From Bacteroidota bacterium (GTDB lineage Bacteria; Bacteroidota; Bacteroidia; UKL13-3), in contig CANNQU010000022.1 in the NCBI GenBank assembly GCA_947507965.1, positions 1 to 44,977 of the forward strand: a stretch of 44,977 nucleotides of DNA, read 5' to 3'. Made by a program: the position numbers and the translations under genes. Below are positions 44,275-44,977 of this stretch, piece by piece. Each line of letters opens with the position of its first letter. Within the stretch, counting starts at the first letter, position 1. The notes under the pieces are model-generated. The model ran no database searches. It saw nothing but the letters and a program-made list of their open reading frames with translations, and had not been told where the DNA came from.

Positions 44275-44421
44275 TTACGCTTTTTTAGCTGCCTTGGCTA
44301 CCGGAGTAACTTTTGCAGCAGGAATAACTTTTGCAGCTTTTTTAGCTTTATGCGGACGACTTACACCGAAGCTTCCGTTTACAATTTTTCCGCGTTTGGT
44401 TTTTACATCACCTTTACCCAT
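44275..44421 (-). CDS. 30S ribosomal protein THX
   Basis: 48 residues, below the usual ORF cut-off: MGKGDVKTKRGKIVNGSFGV then SRPHKAKKAAKVI and an Ala/Lys tail. MGKGD-x-K-(S/T)-(R/K)-x-GKI is the signature of bacterial THX, a tiny basic 30S subunit protein first seen in Thermus and common in Bacteroidota. The tail (KAAKVIPAAKVTPVAKAAKKA in pattern) is H1-like. A perfect -7 element (44447-44454) lies 25 bases upstream, supporting the start. Confidence 0.9.
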   Translation of the reverse strand: MGKGDVKTKRGKIVNGSFGVSRPHKAKKAAKVIPAAKVTPVAKAAKKA

Positions 44422-44446
44422 GGTTGTATATTTTTTTTTAGAACAG

Positions 44447-44454
44447 CAAAGATA
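44447..44454 (-). promoter_or_regulatory. -7 promoter element of the THX gene
   Basis: CAAAGATA on the plus strand is TATCTTTG on the minus strand, a perfect TAnnTTTG. Confidence 0.65.
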
Positions 44455-44638
44455 AGATTTTTTGCTGAACGACGTTTATTGATATTATAGAACACAAAAA
44501 ATACCCGAAAGAAAGGGTGTTTCCGTATTTGATGGTGCTGGGTTAGACTTAATTTCCAATGCTGGCCAAGTAACAACAAAGAAACCCTTGTCACTGCCAT
44601 TAATCTTAGAGGGAAGTTTTTTATTATGAAATACTATA

Positions 44639-44895
44639 GATCCTTCCTTCGTCTGGGCAATACAACAGGGTCTATGCATCCAGTTTTCCGTCGCTACATG
44701 GGTGTGTTGATGGCTTCTCATTAGCGTTGTTTATATCGTTGGTTTTTGAGATCCTTCCTGCGTCAGGATGACAATACAACAGGGTCTATGCATCCAGTTT
44801 TCCGTCGCTACATGGGTGTGTTGATGGCTTCTCATTAGCGTTGTTTATATCGTTGGTTTTTGTTATCCTTCCTGCGTCAGGATGAGAATACAAGA
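44639..44895. repeat. 114-bp tandem repeat, two full units and a partial third
   Basis: Unit 1 (44639-44749) and unit 2 (44750-44863) are nearly identical over the block from CAATACAACAGGGTC through GGTTTTTG; unit 1 is 3 bases shorter near its start. A third unit begins at about 44864 and decays after AGAGGGTC (about 44900). On the minus strand each unit boundary reads GTCATCCTGACGCAGGAAGG, a form resembling dispersed intergenic repeats of Bacteroidota genomes. Confidence 0.85.
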
Positions 44896-44977
44896 GGGTC
44901 AATTACTCAAATTTCGATGTCCTATCATTCAGTCGTATATTCTCCTTAATAATCAGTGTTGTATTGTTCATCCTGAC
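44876..44977. repeat. Inverted repeat pair at the window end
   Basis: GTCAGGATGAGAATACAAGA (44876-44895) is matched in inverted orientation by GTTGTATTGTTCATCCTGAC (44958-44977), with ~62 bases between. Thus another copy of the repeat, facing the other way, starts where the window stops. Confidence 0.7.

Larger units (their letters stand above)
44422..44977. other. Repeat-rich non-coding right flank
   Basis: 556 bases. It begins with the THX promoter and then has ~200 bases of unremarkable AT-rich DNA. From 44639 it is occupied by a 114-bp tandem repeat, a partial third unit and an inverted fragment reaching the window end. A 78-codon minus-strand ORF (44485-44721) is made partly of repeat sequence and is not believable. 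Confidence 0.7.

Noticed and set aside
44485-44721. 78-codon minus-strand ORF at the right edge
   Set aside because: Its first half is repeat-unit sequence and its end runs to within 65 bases of the THX start. It has no homologue-like features.

Overview
This 45 kb window looks like chromosome from a member of the Bacteroidota. The evidence is: several secreted proteins with type IX secretion (T9SS) C-terminal sorting domains; repeated use of the Bacteroidota -7 promoter element TAnnTTTG; a tiny THX ribosomal protein; families typical of the phylum (DUF6929, DUF2851, YfhO, GalE-type threonine dehydrogenase, a Rho with a long charged insertion); AT-rich intergenic DNA; and ATG, TTG and GTG starts without strong Shine-Dalgarno sequences. 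I cannot place it below phylum level. No tRNA, rRNA, CRISPR array, prophage or transposase was found.

Layout. 170-2567 (minus): D-aminoacyl-tRNA deacylase, a polytopic GT-C-like membrane protein and a small exported protein. 2610-9081: pdxJ, rho (minus), a PlsC-type acyltransferase, uvrB and the c-di-AMP synthase cdaA. 9172-11160 (minus): a T9SS cargo protein followed by a collagen-like surface protein. 11321-13366: a helical-repeat protein and a cysteine-containing secreted protein. 13368-17184 (minus): the N-terminal half only of carB, adk, a T9SS cargo and thiamine pyrophosphokinase. 17266-20463: a DUF115/sialyltransferase-like protein, a degenerate Rieske-like lipoprotein, an Asp-box (BNR) exoprotein and a histone H1-like Lys/Ala protein. 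20464-21164 is a 0.7 kb AT-rich non-coding stretch with a repeated dyad element and an orphan minus-strand terminator.

21165-25219 holds DUF6929, a short-chain reductase and a VWA membrane protein. 25257-29584 (minus) is xth, a YfhO membrane protein and threonine dehydrogenase. 29696-32851 is ndk, then a coupled set of a small membrane protein, DUF2851 and a metal-receptor-fold protein. 32887-37560 has a DEDD exonuclease, two T9SS cargos, an SDR, a STAS-like protein and RNase Z. 37665-44421 has metK, an RsmF-like rRNA methylase, a metallo-beta-lactamase-fold hydrolase, a CPBP protease, a beta-helix lipoprotein, a DUF985 cupin and THX. The right edge carries a 114-bp tandem repeat with an inverted partner at the very end.

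Most genes are housekeeping (nucleotide, cofactor, RNA and repair functions) interleaved with short secreted-protein genes that have their own promoters. I see no convincing new multi-gene system. The best leads are the clean domain-boundary split of carB, the Rieske-like lipoprotein lacking cluster ligands, the repeated dyad and orphan terminator in the 20.5-21.1 kb gap, and the repeat array at the right edge.
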